From Iodidimonas muriae (lineage in GTDB: Bacteria > Pseudomonadota > Alphaproteobacteria > Sphingomonadales > Rhodothalassiaceae): a stretch of DNA of 64,000 bases. Positions within the stretch are counted from its first letter, which is position 1, and every line of letters begins with the position of its first letter. Below the pieces are notes generated by a model, which saw only the letters and a list, made by a program, of their open reading frames with translations, was not told where the DNA came from and searched no databases. The position numbers and the translations under genes are program-made. Where the stretch lies: NCBI RefSeq assembly GCF_014647255.1, contig NZ_BMOV01000010.1, positions 1-64,000 of the forward strand. Reading direction: 5' to 3'. Positions 47,784 to 55,992 of the stretch are shown piece by piece.

Positions 47784-48004
47784 TCGACAAGACGACCATG
47801 GAAACACAGGCGATCAAGGACGCCCGGCGCACTCTCGCCGAGACGCTGACCGAACTCGGCCTGATGGCGCCCTTCCACGACCGGAAGGCCGAAGACATCG
47901 ACCGCATCATCGAGGCCTGCATCGACGGGTTCCGGGACTCGATGCAGCGCCAGGCGGCGGCCAGGCGGGCAGACAACGACCTCAATGACCCCATTCCGTT
48001 TTGA
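47618..48004 (+). CDS. DUF6511-like zinc-binding phage protein
   Basis: 128 residues from ATG 47618 (GGAGGA upstream). CAVCGREARGFGYCHH and RFCSMRCLDAG form two knuckles that likely bind zinc, then a helical region (MIDKTTMETQAIKDARRTLAETLTELGLM). This layout is that of the family I know as DUF6511, carried by alphaproteobacterial prophages. Function unknown. Confidence 0.7.
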   Translation: MRAPARPTRCAVCGREARGFGYCHHLRPDRFPQYRFCSMRCLDAGAALANRNNGMIDKTTMETQAIKDARRTLAETLTELGLMAPFHDRKAEDIDRIIEACIDGFRDSMQRQAAARRADNDLNDPIPF

Positions 48005-48012
48005 GGCCGGGC

Positions 48013-48780
48013 ATGTTGGTCGATCTCAATCACGAGTCCGGTTTTATATATGGCGGCGCTCCGGCCGATAGCGCCGCAACCCGGATCAACGGCCTGATCG
48101 ATGCCGCCCTCGTCACCGAGCGGGTGAGCCAACCACCGCGCGACTATCTCGGCGCTTCCCGCATCGGCGAGCCCTGCGCCCGGCGCCTTGCCTTCGAATA
48201 CACCCGCACACCGCCCGACCAAGGCCGCGAGTTCGATGGACATATGTTGCGCATCTTCAAGGCGGGGCATGTGTTCGAGGCGCTGTCGATCCGCTGGCTC
48301 AGGGCCGCGGGCTTCGATCTCCGCACCGAGCGGAAGGACGGGGGCCAGTTCGGCTTCTCGGCAGCGGGAGGGCGGCTGCGCGGGCATATCGACGGCGTCA
48401 TCATCGGCGGGCCCGATATCGGCGTCGCCTGGCCGGCGCTGTGGGAGCACAAGGCACTCAACGCCAAATCCTGGACCGACCTCGTCAAGCGCGGCCTCGA
48501 GGTCTCGAAGCCGATCTATTTCGCCCAGGTCCAGCTCTACATGGCCTATCTCGATGTCGCCGTCACGCTGTTCACCGCCCTCAACAAGGACACGCAGGAA
48601 CTCTTCCACGAGATCGCGCCCTTCGACCCGGTAAAGGCTCAGGCGCTCTCCGACAAGGCGGTTTCCATCCTCCGCGCCGCGGACGCCGGCGAACTGCCGC
48701 CGCGCATCGCCGCGGCTTGCGATTTCTACCTTTGCCGCCTGTGTCCCTTCGCCAAACGCTGCTGGGAGAGGACTCCATGA
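48013..48780 (+). CDS. Cas4/RecB-like PD-(D/E)XK nuclease with FeS cysteines
   Basis: 255 residues. Nuclease core: GHIDGVIIGG then WEHKALNAKSWTDL (catalytic E-x-K). One Cys near residue 55 (GEPCARRLAFEY) plus CRLCPFAKRC at the C-terminus gives the C...C-x2-C-x5-C layout that binds a 4Fe-4S cluster in Cas4 and AddB. No CRISPR array is in the window, so it is more likely a phage DNA-processing exonuclease working with the helicase that overlaps its stop. Confidence 0.8.
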   Translation: MLVDLNHESGFIYGGAPADSAATRINGLIDAALVTERVSQPPRDYLGASRIGEPCARRLAFEYTRTPPDQGREFDGHMLRIFKAGHVFEALSIRWLRAAGFDLRTERKDGGQFGFSAAGGRLRGHIDGVIIGGPDIGVAWPALWEHKALNAKSWTDLVKRGLEVSKPIYFAQVQLYMAYLDVAVTLFTALNKDTQELFHEIAPFDPVKAQALSDKAVSILRAADAGELPPRIAAACDFYLCRLCPFAKRCWERTP

Positions 48781-50060
48781 CCTTCACCCCCTCCGACCTT
48801 CAGGCGAAGGCCATCGAGGCCGTCAAAAACTGGTTCACGAACGGCACGGATGCGCGCCAGGTGTGCCGGGTGTTCGGCTATGCCGGGACCGGAAAAACCA
48901 CCATCACCCGGCACGCCATCGCCGAACTGGGTTTGGACGACTGCCCGGACGGCGTCCTCTATGCCGCCTTCACCGGCAAGGCGGCGCTGGTGATGACCCG
49001 CAAGGGCACGCCCGCTTCCACCATCCATTCGCTGATCTACCGCGTGTCGGAGGCGACGCCCGCCGAGATCGAGCGGGTCAAGACCGAGATCGCCGACCTC
49101 AAGGCGAAGCTGCCCGGCATGGGCGCGGCCGAGCGCCTGTTCGCGGAGTCGCAGCTGCGCTCGCTCGAACTCCGCCATTCCGACTCCTTGAAGCCCCGCT
49201 TCGTCTTGAACGAGCAGTCGGCGCTGCGCGACGCCAGGCTGCTGGTGCTCGACGAGGTCTCGATGGTCGGCGACGACATGGCGCGCGATCTCTTGGCCTT
49301 TGGCAAGCCGATCCTGGTGCTGGGCGATCCCGGCCAGCTGCCGCCCGTCAAGGGAGAAGGCGCCTTCACCAAGGACGCGCCCGACGTGCTCCTGACCGAG
49401 GTCCACCGGCAAGCGGGCGACAGCGCCATCCTCCGGCTCGCGACCCTCGCCCGCCAGGGGCTCCCCATCGCCTATGGCGAGCATGATCAGTTCGTGTGGA
49501 AGATGCGCCGCGATCAGGTCGGGCCCGCCCAGATGCTCAACGGCGGCCAGGTCATCTGCGGCAGGAATGCGACCCGCCTTAATCTCAACCTCGCCATGAA
49601 GCATGCCGCCGGCTTCGACGGCGTTTATCCATCCGGCACCGGCGAGAAGATCATCTGCCTCAAGAACCGGGGCGATCTCGGCCTCGTCAACGGCATGTTC
49701 GTCGATCTCTCGGACATCGCCGACGAGGACGAGGTCTCGTTCACCGCCGTCATCGACACCGAGGACGGCGAGACGATCGGCGGCGGGAGCAGGAAACGCG
49801 AGCGTTTCCGCATCTACAAGGGGCATTTCGACGAGCATGTGGCGCCCGATCCCGAGCGCGAGCGGCGCGACCATTGGAAAAAGAAGACGCTGATCGAGGC
49901 GGTCTGGGGCTGGGCCATCACCTGCCACAAGGCGCAAGGGTCGCAATGGCAGAACATTGTCGTCTTCGACGACGGCCTGGGGCGCACGGCCGAGGATCGC
50001 GCCCGCTGGCTCTATACCGCGATCACCCGGGCCGAGAAAGGGCTGGTGATCCTTGATTGA
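48777..50060 (+). CDS. RecD-like ATP-dependent DNA helicase
   Basis: 427-residue SF1B helicase. Walker A GYAGTGKTTITRHA (residues 35-42), FTGKAALVMTRKG, Walker B LLVLDEVSMVG (about 156), motif III GDPGQLPPV (about 183), then C-terminal GWAITCHKAQGSQW and LYTAITRAEKGLVIL (motifs V and VI). The same set as Dda/RecD2-type helicases. Paired with a nuclease just upstream. Confidence 0.9.
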   Translation: MTFTPSDLQAKAIEAVKNWFTNGTDARQVCRVFGYAGTGKTTITRHAIAELGLDDCPDGVLYAAFTGKAALVMTRKGTPASTIHSLIYRVSEATPAEIERVKTEIADLKAKLPGMGAAERLFAESQLRSLELRHSDSLKPRFVLNEQSALRDARLLVLDEVSMVGDDMARDLLAFGKPILVLGDPGQLPPVKGEGAFTKDAPDVLLTEVHRQAGDSAILRLATLARQGLPIAYGEHDQFVWKMRRDQVGPAQMLNGGQVICGRNATRLNLNLAMKHAAGFDGVYPSGTGEKIICLKNRGDLGLVNGMFVDLSDIADEDEVSFTAVIDTEDGETIGGGSRKRERFRIYKGHFDEHVAPDPERERRDHWKKKTLIEAVWGWAITCHKAQGSQWQNIVVFDDGLGRTAEDRARWLYTAITRAEKGLVILD

Positions 50061-52995
50061 CCTCAACGACATCGCCCCCGCGCGGGCGCCCGAGGCCCGT
50101 TACGACCTCGACGCCATCGTCGCCCGCCTGCGCGACACCGCCGATGCTTGGGTACCGCAGCATTTTCCGAACGGCCGGCGCGAGGGCGATCCCGGATCGC
50201 GGTTCGGGACAGGCGACTGGCGGCTCGCCAACATCCGCGGCGATGCCCCGCGCAAGACCGGCTCCTGCGTCATCGCCTTGAAGGGCTCCCGCGCCGGCGA
50301 CTGGTACGATCATGATGGCGGTGCGGGCGGCGGCCCCTTGAGCACGCTCGAACACGCCACCGGCCTTCAGGGCCGTGATCTCTTCGCCCATGCCGCCTCC
50401 CTTGTCGGCTGGTCCGATACCGCGCCTGCACGGCGTGAGCCATCCCAGGCGCCGGCGAGGGAGAAGGACAGCCAGCGGGAAATCGAGATCATCCTGTCCC
50501 GCGCCACGCCGGTCGCCGGCGGCCTCGCCGACGCCTACCTGCGCGCGCGCGGTATCAAGGTTCCCGACTGCCCCGATCTTCTCTGCCATCCCGATCTCAC
50601 CCACTGGGAGACGAAAATGGGCTTTCCGGCCCTCGTCGGCGTCGTGCGGGGCGGCAAGGATGAGATCACGGCCCTGCAGCGCATCTATTTGACCCCCGAC
50701 GGCAAGGCCAAGGCCGACGTTCCCAATCCAAAGAAGATGGTGGGCAAGGTCTTGGGCGGCGCCGTGCGGCTGGCCGGGATCGGCAATGATGGGCGCCTCG
50801 GGCTCTGCGAGGGCATCGAGACCGGGCTTGCCGTGATGACGGCCTGTCCCGACCTGCCGGTCTGGGCCGCGCTCTCCACCAGCCATCTGGAACAGATCGT
50901 GCTGCCGCCCGCCGCGCGCCAAATCGTCATCTTGGCCGACCATGATTCTTCCGGCGCCGGGCTTCGCGCCGCCGAGGCCACGGCCCGCAGGCTCGAGGCC
51001 GAAGGGCGCGAGGTCGCGATCTGCCATCCACCCACGCCCGACACCGATTTCAACGACCTGCTGTGCGATGATGGCGCGGAGGTCCTCGCCGATCTTGTCC
51101 GCGGCGCCATTGCCGGCATCGCGGGTGGGCAAGATGAAGAGCCCGCCATGGGGCGGCATCTTCCCCATGGCTTCACCCTGCCGTCATCGCCCCTGCCGAC
51201 CCATCGCGCCGATGAAGGCGATCTTTCGCACAGCGGTAACAAGGCGTGGTCGCTGCTGCTCGCCTCCAACCGCACACCGTGGCTGTTCCGTGCCGGCGGC
51301 GTGCCGTCCTGGGTCGTGCCCGACGACGAGGGCCGGCCCATGGCCGTACCCGTCACCGAGGAGCGGCTGCGCTATATGCTGGCGCGGCTCGCGGCGTGGC
51401 GCCGCCTCGGCCGCAACGAGAAGCTGGTGCCGGCCGCGCCGCCCACAAGCCTCGTCAAGACGCTGCTCGCCACCCCCGATCCGGCCCTGCCGGTATTGTC
51501 CGGCATCGTCAACACGCCCGTCTTCGGCCGGAACGGCGCGCTGCTCACCGATCCCGGCTATCACAAGCAAGCAAAACTTCTCTACCACCCGGCACCGGGC
51601 TTCACGCTGCCGCCCATTCCCGAAAATCCGTCGGCGGAGGATGTGGCGCAGGCTCGGGCGCTGATCCTCGATGATCTTCTCGGCGATTTTCCCTTCGTCT
51701 CTCCGGCCGAGCGGGCGCACGCGGTGGCGCTGCTCCTGCTTGGCTTCGCCCGCGCGCTGATCGACGGGCCGACGCCGCTCCATGTCATCGAAAAGCCGGA
51801 TGTCGGAACCGGGGCCGGCCTCATGATCGACATCGCCGCCGTCATCATGACCGGCGTCTCCGTGGTGGTGATGACAGCCAGCACCGACGAGGAGGAATGG
51901 CGCAAGCGCATCACGGCCAAGCTCCGCCAGATGCCCTCGCTCGTCGTCATCGACAACATCAACCACGAGGTCGACTCAGCGGCACTCGCGGCGGCGCTGA
52001 CCGCGCCAAGCTGGGAGGACCGTATTCTCGGCCTGTCCGAGACCACCCGCATCCCGATCCGCTGCGTCTGGATCGCGACCGGCAACAATCCGAAATTCTC
52101 GCGCGAGATCATGCGGCGCATCGTGCGCATCCGCCTCGACGCCAAGACCGACCGCCCCTGGCTGCGCGACGGCTTCCGGCATCCGGACCTCATGGGCTGG
52201 GTGAAGGCGAACCGCGCCCGCCTCGTGGCCGCCTGTCTCACCCTCATCCGTGCCTGGGTCGCCGCGGGCAAGCCCATGAGCGCAAAGCGGATCGGCAGCT
52301 TCGAAGCCTGGTCGCGCGTCATCGGGGGCATTCTGGAGACCGCCGGCATCGACGGCTTTCTCGGCAATCTCGACGATCTGATGGCTGCCAACGATGCCGA
52401 GGGCACCATGTGGCGCGCTTTCGTCGCCGCCTGGTGGGATCGCTTCGGCACGGCCGAGGTCGGCGCCGGCGATCTCTACGATCTCGCCATTGCCTGCGAA
52501 CCGCCATTGGCGCTCGGAAGCGGCAACGACCGCTCGCAGCGCATACGTCTCGGCAGGATGCTCGGCAAAGTGCGCGACCGGGTGTTCGATCTGCAAGCTC
52601 TGAGCGTCCGCATCGCAACCGCGGGCATCCTGCACAAGTCGCAGCGCTGGGCGCTGGCAATCGAGCAAAAGCCCGGGGCCGCGGCCCGTCACGGTTCATC
52701 CAGTGGGGATGTCGGGGCTGTCGGGGCAGACATCCCCACCGACATCCCCACAAAAAACGCAAGCCCAATCAATGTGTTTGGGGATGTGGGGGATGTGGGG
52801 GATGTTTTCCGTACCCCCACACATGTGCGCACGCACGCATATGACAGGGAAGGTGGGGAAAAACATCCCCCACATCCCTCACATCCCCAAAGTCATTCAA
52901 ATGACGGTGAAATCTCCGGGGGATGTTGCGGGGGGCGTGCGGATGAAGCGCCGCAACATCCCCCTCTGCCCGATTGGCTCAAGGAGGTGCTGTGA
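50053..52995 (+). CDS. phage replication protein: Toprim primase plus AAA helicase-like
   Basis: 980 residues from TTG 50053, which overlaps the helicase stop. N-terminal primase part with Toprim motifs GLCEGIETGLAVM (about residue 251) and ILADHDSSGAG (about 293). The C-terminal half has an ATPase/DUF927-like region (VGTGAGLMIDIAAVIMTG, SLVVIDNINHEVDS, RCVWIATGNNPKFSREIMRRIVRIRLD). It should start phage DNA replication. The last 100 residues are low-complexity (GDVGDVGDV, HPPHPSHP) because the DNA carries dense GGGGATGT repeats, a possible origin. Confidence 0.85.
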   Translation: MIDLNDIAPARAPEARYDLDAIVARLRDTADAWVPQHFPNGRREGDPGSRFGTGDWRLANIRGDAPRKTGSCVIALKGSRAGDWYDHDGGAGGGPLSTLEHATGLQGRDLFAHAASLVGWSDTAPARREPSQAPAREKDSQREIEIILSRATPVAGGLADAYLRARGIKVPDCPDLLCHPDLTHWETKMGFPALVGVVRGGKDEITALQRIYLTPDGKAKADVPNPKKMVGKVLGGAVRLAGIGNDGRLGLCEGIETGLAVMTACPDLPVWAALSTSHLEQIVLPPAARQIVILADHDSSGAGLRAAEATARRLEAEGREVAICHPPTPDTDFNDLLCDDGAEVLADLVRGAIAGIAGGQDEEPAMGRHLPHGFTLPSSPLPTHRADEGDLSHSGNKAWSLLLASNRTPWLFRAGGVPSWVVPDDEGRPMAVPVTEERLRYMLARLAAWRRLGRNEKLVPAAPPTSLVKTLLATPDPALPVLSGIVNTPVFGRNGALLTDPGYHKQAKLLYHPAPGFTLPPIPENPSAEDVAQARALILDDLLGDFPFVSPAERAHAVALLLLGFARALIDGPTPLHVIEKPDVGTGAGLMIDIAAVIMTGVSVVVMTASTDEEEWRKRITAKLRQMPSLVVIDNINHEVDSAALAAALTAPSWEDRILGLSETTRIPIRCVWIATGNNPKFSREIMRRIVRIRLDAKTDRPWLRDGFRHPDLMGWVKANRARLVAACLTLIRAWVAAGKPMSAKRIGSFEAWSRVIGGILETAGIDGFLGNLDDLMAANDAEGTMWRAFVAAWWDRFGTAEVGAGDLYDLAIACEPPLALGSGNDRSQRIRLGRMLGKVRDRVFDLQALSVRIATAGILHKSQRWALAIEQKPGAAARHGSSSGDVGAVGADIPTDIPTKNASPINVFGDVGDVGDVFRTPTHVRTHAYDREGGEKHPPHPSHPQSHSNDGEISGGCCGGRADEAPQHPPLPDWLKEVL
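52705..52964. repeat. iteron-like cluster inside the replication gene
   Basis: The octamer GGGGATGT occurs five times (52705, 52780, 52789, 52798, 52919) and its complement ACATCCCC five times (52730, 52742, 52863, 52881, 52956), plus one near-copy (52872). Two mirrored triplets have a period of exactly 9 bp. A perfect 14-bp inverted repeat (52918-52931 with 52951-52964) and a CACATGTG palindrome (52820-52827) lie in the same stretch. Best explained as binding sites of a replication origin nested in the gene, as in lambda O. Confidence 0.6.
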
Positions 52996-53078
52996 TGCGC
53001 GCCCCGAACGCCACCGGGCCGCCCGGCCCTCCCAATGATCCGAAAGCGGGCGGCGACGATCAGCTCCGCCAAGGCTTG

Positions 53079-53130
53079 CCCCGGACACTGATCCGGGGAC
53101 CACGCCGCCGCTCCCGGATCAAGTCCGGGA
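53079..53130. repeat. two adjacent palindromic hairpins
   Basis: CCCCGGA-CACTGA-TCCGGGG (53079-53098) and TCCCGGA-TCAAG-TCCGGGA (53112-53130). The two units share sequence and look like a REP-type extragenic palindrome, between the replication and RuvC-like genes. It is not followed by a T-tract. Confidence 0.5.
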
Positions 53131-53170
53131 CAGGCTCTGACCACGAAGACCCCCGATCATGGAGACCATC

Positions 53171-53737
53171 ATGGCTTCGACGACTCTGACACTGCCGGCA
53201 ACGGATGCAAGCGCGCCGGCGATCACTGCACCGCCTCTGTCGCCGCCTTCCGCCAAAATCTCGGCGACCAAGGCGACAATCCTCGCCCTCGACCTTGGCA
53301 CCGTTGCCGGCTGGGCAATCCGCACCGCCGACGGGACCATCGTCAGCGGAACGGTGTCGTTCCGGCCCAGCCGCTATGACGGCGGCGGCATGCGCTATCT
53401 GCGCTTCCGGAGCTGGCTCGACCGGCTTGCCAGCGAGGCCGGCGGCATCGGCAGCGTCCATTTCGAGGAAGTGCGGCGACATATCGGCACCGACGCCGCC
53501 CACACTTATGGCGGCTTTCTCGCCACCTTGACGGCGTGGTGCGAGCAGAACGAGATCGCCTACCAGGGCGTCCCGGTTGGCACCATCAAACGTTTCATCG
53601 CCGGAAAGGGCAATGCCGACAAGGCGGCGGTGATCGCCGCCGTCCGCGCCCGCGGATTTGTTCCCGCCGACGACAACGAGGCCGATGCCATCGCCATCCT
53701 CCTCTGGGCGATCGAGACGAGCGGGGGTGTGCGATGA
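53171..53737 (+). CDS. RuvC-like Holliday-junction resolvase
   Basis: 188 residues from ATG 53171 (GGAG at 53161-53164). RNase H fold with catalytic acidic residues in ILALDLGTVAGWAI, VHFEEVRRHIGTDAAHTYGGF, and the C-terminal DNEADAIAILLWAI. Phage versions resolve recombination intermediates before packaging. Stop overlaps the next start (ATGA). Confidence 0.82.
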   Translation: MASTTLTLPATDASAPAITAPPLSPPSAKISATKATILALDLGTVAGWAIRTADGTIVSGTVSFRPSRYDGGGMRYLRFRSWLDRLASEAGGIGSVHFEEVRRHIGTDAAHTYGGFLATLTAWCEQNEIAYQGVPVGTIKRFIAGKGNADKAAVIAAVRARGFVPADDNEADAIAILLWAIETSGGVR

Positions 53738-54015
53738 CCCGCGAGGAGATTCTCGCCGATGCCAGTTCGCCGGTCACCACGGTCCGTGCCGAGGAATATG
53801 GCGACGCCCATCGGATGCATGCCCGGATCGCCGCCATATGGTCAGCGATCCTCGGCCACGCCGTCACCCCCCATCAGGTCGCCCTGTGCATGGCCGGTTT
53901 GAAGCTGGCGCGCCTTGCACACCTGCCCGATCACCGGGACAGCTAGGTGGACGCCGCCGCATATGTGGCACTTGGCGCCGAGATCGCCGCGGAAGATCAG
54001 GAGGTCGGGCGATGA
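53734..54015 (+). pseudogene. DUF6378-like gene with an in-frame TAG
   Basis: The reading frame from ATG 53734 encodes EEYGDAHRMHARIAAIWSAILGHAVTPHQVALCMAGLKLARLAHLPDHRDS, typical of DUF6378, then a TAG at 53944-53946. The frame continues past it as VDAAAYVALGAEIAAEDQEVGR to TGA 54013-54015, matching the expected family C-terminus, with Trp (TGG) normally at the stop position. The next gene's ATG (54012) overlaps that downstream TGA, the operon's usual spacing, so a TGG to TAG change is likely. Product ends at 70 residues unless suppressed. Confidence 0.75.
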
Positions 54016-54212
54016 GGTGGTTTCCGAAAGGCTATGGCGGCGAGCGGCGCTCCCCGGAGCAGGTCAAGCGCGAGGGCTGGCGCGAGCAGGGATTGCTCGC
54101 CGTCGCGGTGGACGATGCGCGGCTCTCATGGCCCGAGCGCGAACTGGTGCGCCAACTCGGCGAGAAGCTTTATGGGCCACGTCCGGATTGCAGGGATGTC
54201 CGCCATGGCTGA
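54012..54212 (+). CDS. conserved small phage protein
   Basis: 66 residues: MRWFPKGYGGERRSPEQVKREGWREQGLLAVAVDDARLSWPERELVRQLGEKLYG. A sequence type carried by many alphaproteobacterial prophages between DUF6378 and DUF6362 genes. It overlaps the ancestral end of the previous frame (ATGA) and the next gene by 8 nt. Confidence 0.75.
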   Translation: MRWFPKGYGGERRSPEQVKREGWREQGLLAVAVDDARLSWPERELVRQLGEKLYGPRPDCRDVRHG

Positions 54213-54648
54213 GTGGACGAAGGAGCATGTCGAGGAACGCCTGATCGAGGCGGCGGACGTGATGAAGCGGCTGCCCGAGGTCCGCGTGCAGGGCTATTTC
54301 AATCTGTGGCCCAAGGTCATCTACGAGTTCGCCGACCTCGTCGGCCAGGCGCCGTCGCGGATGCGAAGGCCCGTCCCGCCGCCCGATGCGATCACCCGCA
54401 TGGAGGCGACGCTCGAATGGCTGCGCTGGCTCGACGGCGAGGACGCCAGGCTGGTCTGGGCCCGGGCCGAGGGTATGCGTTGGCGGGAAATCTGCACCCG
54501 CTTCGGCATCGCTCGCGCCACCGCCCACCGGCGCCAGGAGTACGGGCTGTGCGTCATCCTCTGGCGGCTCGAGAAGCGCCCGCTGCCCAAGAGCTGGTCG
54601 CGCCGCTATCTCACGAGGCGTGCGCGGGCGCTGTCGGGCGCGCGATAA
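54205..54648 (+). CDS. DUF6362-like phage protein
   Basis: 147 residues: WTKEHVEERLIEAADVMKRLPEVRVQGYFNLWPKVIYEF, a Pro/Asp-rich linker, then ITRMEATLEWLRWLDGEDARLVWARAEGMRWREICTRFGIARATAHRRQEYGLCVILWRL, whose second half is a helix-turn-helix (GIARATAHRR). Probable DNA-binding regulator. Last plus-strand gene before the minus-strand toxin-antitoxin set. Confidence 0.75.
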   Translation: MAEWTKEHVEERLIEAADVMKRLPEVRVQGYFNLWPKVIYEFADLVGQAPSRMRRPVPPPDAITRMEATLEWLRWLDGEDARLVWARAEGMRWREICTRFGIARATAHRRQEYGLCVILWRLEKRPLPKSWSRRYLTRRARALSGAR

Positions 54649-54787
54649 CGAAGAGGTGCGCAAAATGTCTCACACAAAGCGATGGGTCAGGGCGTTTGGT
54701 GGTGGACACCTGCGCCCGCCAAGCGCCATATTGAGCCCACGCTTGGATTTCTGCGCCCGTGGTGGCGCGACACCCATTTGTACCCGT

Positions 54788-55141
54788 TTACGCCGCGCGC
54801 GGTGCCACCTCGCGTTCGATCTTGCGCCGCACCGTGCGGTCGGCGACGTCGAGATCGTGGCGCGCCTGGAGGTTGATCCAGAACTCCGGCGACGTCCCGA
54901 AATACCGCCCCAGCCGGAGCGCCGTGTCGGTGGTGATGGCGCGGCGCCCGCGCGCGATGTCGTTGAGCCGCGAGCGCGGCACATGGAGCGCGCCCGCGAG
55001 TTCGTAGACGCTCAGCCCCAAGGGCTCGAGGAAATCCTCGCGCAGGATGTCGCCGGGATGGACCGGCGGCAGCCGGCGCCCGGTGGCAATGTCGGAGAAG
55101 GCGACCGTCCGTTCGTCGATGTCTTCGCGCTTGATGGTCAC
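54788..55141 (-). CDS. HigA-type HTH antitoxin (second, unpaired)
   Basis: 117 residues. HTH: ELAGALHVPRSRLNDIARGRRAITTDTALRLGRYFGTSPEFWINLQARHDLDVADR, the typical HigA/VapI architecture, after PPVHPGDILREDFLEPLG. Its usual partner, a RelE-like killer, is not next to it: the gene upstream encodes a different antitoxin. Confidence 0.85.
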   Translation of the reverse strand: MTIKREDIDERTVAFSDIATGRRLPPVHPGDILREDFLEPLGLSVYELAGALHVPRSRLNDIARGRRAITTDTALRLGRYFGTSPEFWINLQARHDLDVADRTVRRKIEREVAPRAA

Positions 55142-55159
55142 GGGTGCGCTCGCAAAGGA

Positions 55160-55531
55160 TCATGCCGCCCGGTTTTCCGCCACCTTGATCAAGGATTCAG
55201 CCGGGATGCCGAGGCCCTTGTGCAGCCGCCAGACCATCTTGAGGGTCAGAGGCCGCTTGCGGTTCAATATCTCGTAGACCCGGTTGCGGCTGCCGATGCA
55301 GGGGACGAGGTCCTTGGGCTCAAGGCCCTTGCTCTCCATGTGGTACTTGATCGCCTCGACGGGATCGGGGAGGTCGATCGGATAGTGCTTGGCCTCCCAC
55401 GCTTCGACCAGCGTGACGAGCACGTCCAGGCGGTCGCCTTCCGGCGTGCCGTGCGCGGCGCTCATGAGACCCTCGACCTCCTTGAGTACCCGGTGGTAAT
55501 CCCGCTTGGTCTTGATCGGTGTGACGTCCAT
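55160..55531 (-). CDS. higA: HTH antitoxin of a HigBA-type pair
   Basis: 123 residues from ATG 55531, following GGAG. N-terminal DVTPIKTKRDYHRVLKEVEGLMSAAHGTPEGDRLDVLVTLVEAWE, then HTH MESKGLEPKDLVPCIGSRNRVYEILNRKRPLTLKMVWRLHKGLGIPAESLI. This is the larger HigA-2-like type. It starts 12 nt downstream of the toxin stop, in toxin-first order as in higBA loci. Confidence 0.85.
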   Translation of the reverse strand: MDVTPIKTKRDYHRVLKEVEGLMSAAHGTPEGDRLDVLVTLVEAWEAKHYPIDLPDPVEAIKYHMESKGLEPKDLVPCIGSRNRVYEILNRKRPLTLKMVWRLHKGLGIPAESLIKVAENRAA

Positions 55532-55542
55532 TCCTGCTCTCC

Positions 55543-55845
55543 TCAAATGGTCTGCGCGTCGATCCCGTCATACTGGCGGTGCGTGCCGATGAAGCGGATG
55601 TAGACGACGCGGTACGGGTAGTTGATCCAAACCACGACACGGTACTTGTTGCCGGCGATGTTGAACACCGCCCGCCCGTCCCTGAGAACGCTGGCGGTGC
55701 GGATGTCCCGCTTGACCTCGGCCGGCGTCGCCCAATCGGCGCGGAGCACTTGCCGGTACCACGCCATCACCGGCTCGCGCGCATCCGCACAAGCGGGGTC
55801 GCTGTCCAGGAACGCCTTCAATGTACCGAGAGCGATGACCCGCAT
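55543..55845 (-). CDS. higB: HigB-type mRNA-interferase toxin
   Basis: 100 residues: MRVIALGTLKAFLDSDPACADAREPVMAWYRQV, then DIRTASVLRDGRAVFNIAGNKYRVVVWINYPYRVVYIRFIGTHRQYD. This is the HigB toxin family, whose members cleave mRNA on the ribosome. First gene of the operon; the palindrome at 55863 is its probable operator. Confidence 0.88.
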   Translation of the reverse strand: MRVIALGTLKAFLDSDPACADAREPVMAWYRQVLRADWATPAEVKRDIRTASVLRDGRAVFNIAGNKYRVVVWINYPYRVVYIRFIGTHRQYDGIDAQTI

Positions 55846-55862
55846 CGGCGCACTCTACCATA

Positions 55863-55877
55863 GTCCCATATTGGGAC
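55863..55877. promoter_or_regulatory. palindromic operator of the higBA operon
   Basis: GTCCCA-TAT-TGGGAC, perfect 6-bp arms, ending 18 bp before the higB start on the minus strand. Antitoxins of this type autorepress by binding such dyads. Confidence 0.6.
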
Positions 55878-55992
55878 CAACAGGTTTTTCGCCAGACTGT
55901 CAAGCCTTTGATATATCACGGGTCCTCCCTGGCACTCAGCCTATGCTGGGGGCATTGGTCCGGGAGTTTTCCACCGCCAGCGCAAAATTTTG

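Noticed and set aside
48013-48780. Cas4-like nuclease as a sign of a CRISPR-Cas locus
   Set aside because: No repeat-spacer array and no other cas gene in the window; context is phage replication.
52780-52888. Period-9 repeats as a CRISPR array
   Set aside because: Units are 8-9 bp without spacers and occur in both orientations inside a coding region.
52995-53189. Small frame starting at ATG 52995 right after the replication gene
   Set aside because: It runs through the hairpin repeat and into the RuvC-like start, is Pro/Gly/Arg-rich, and looks like no family; kept out as a gene.
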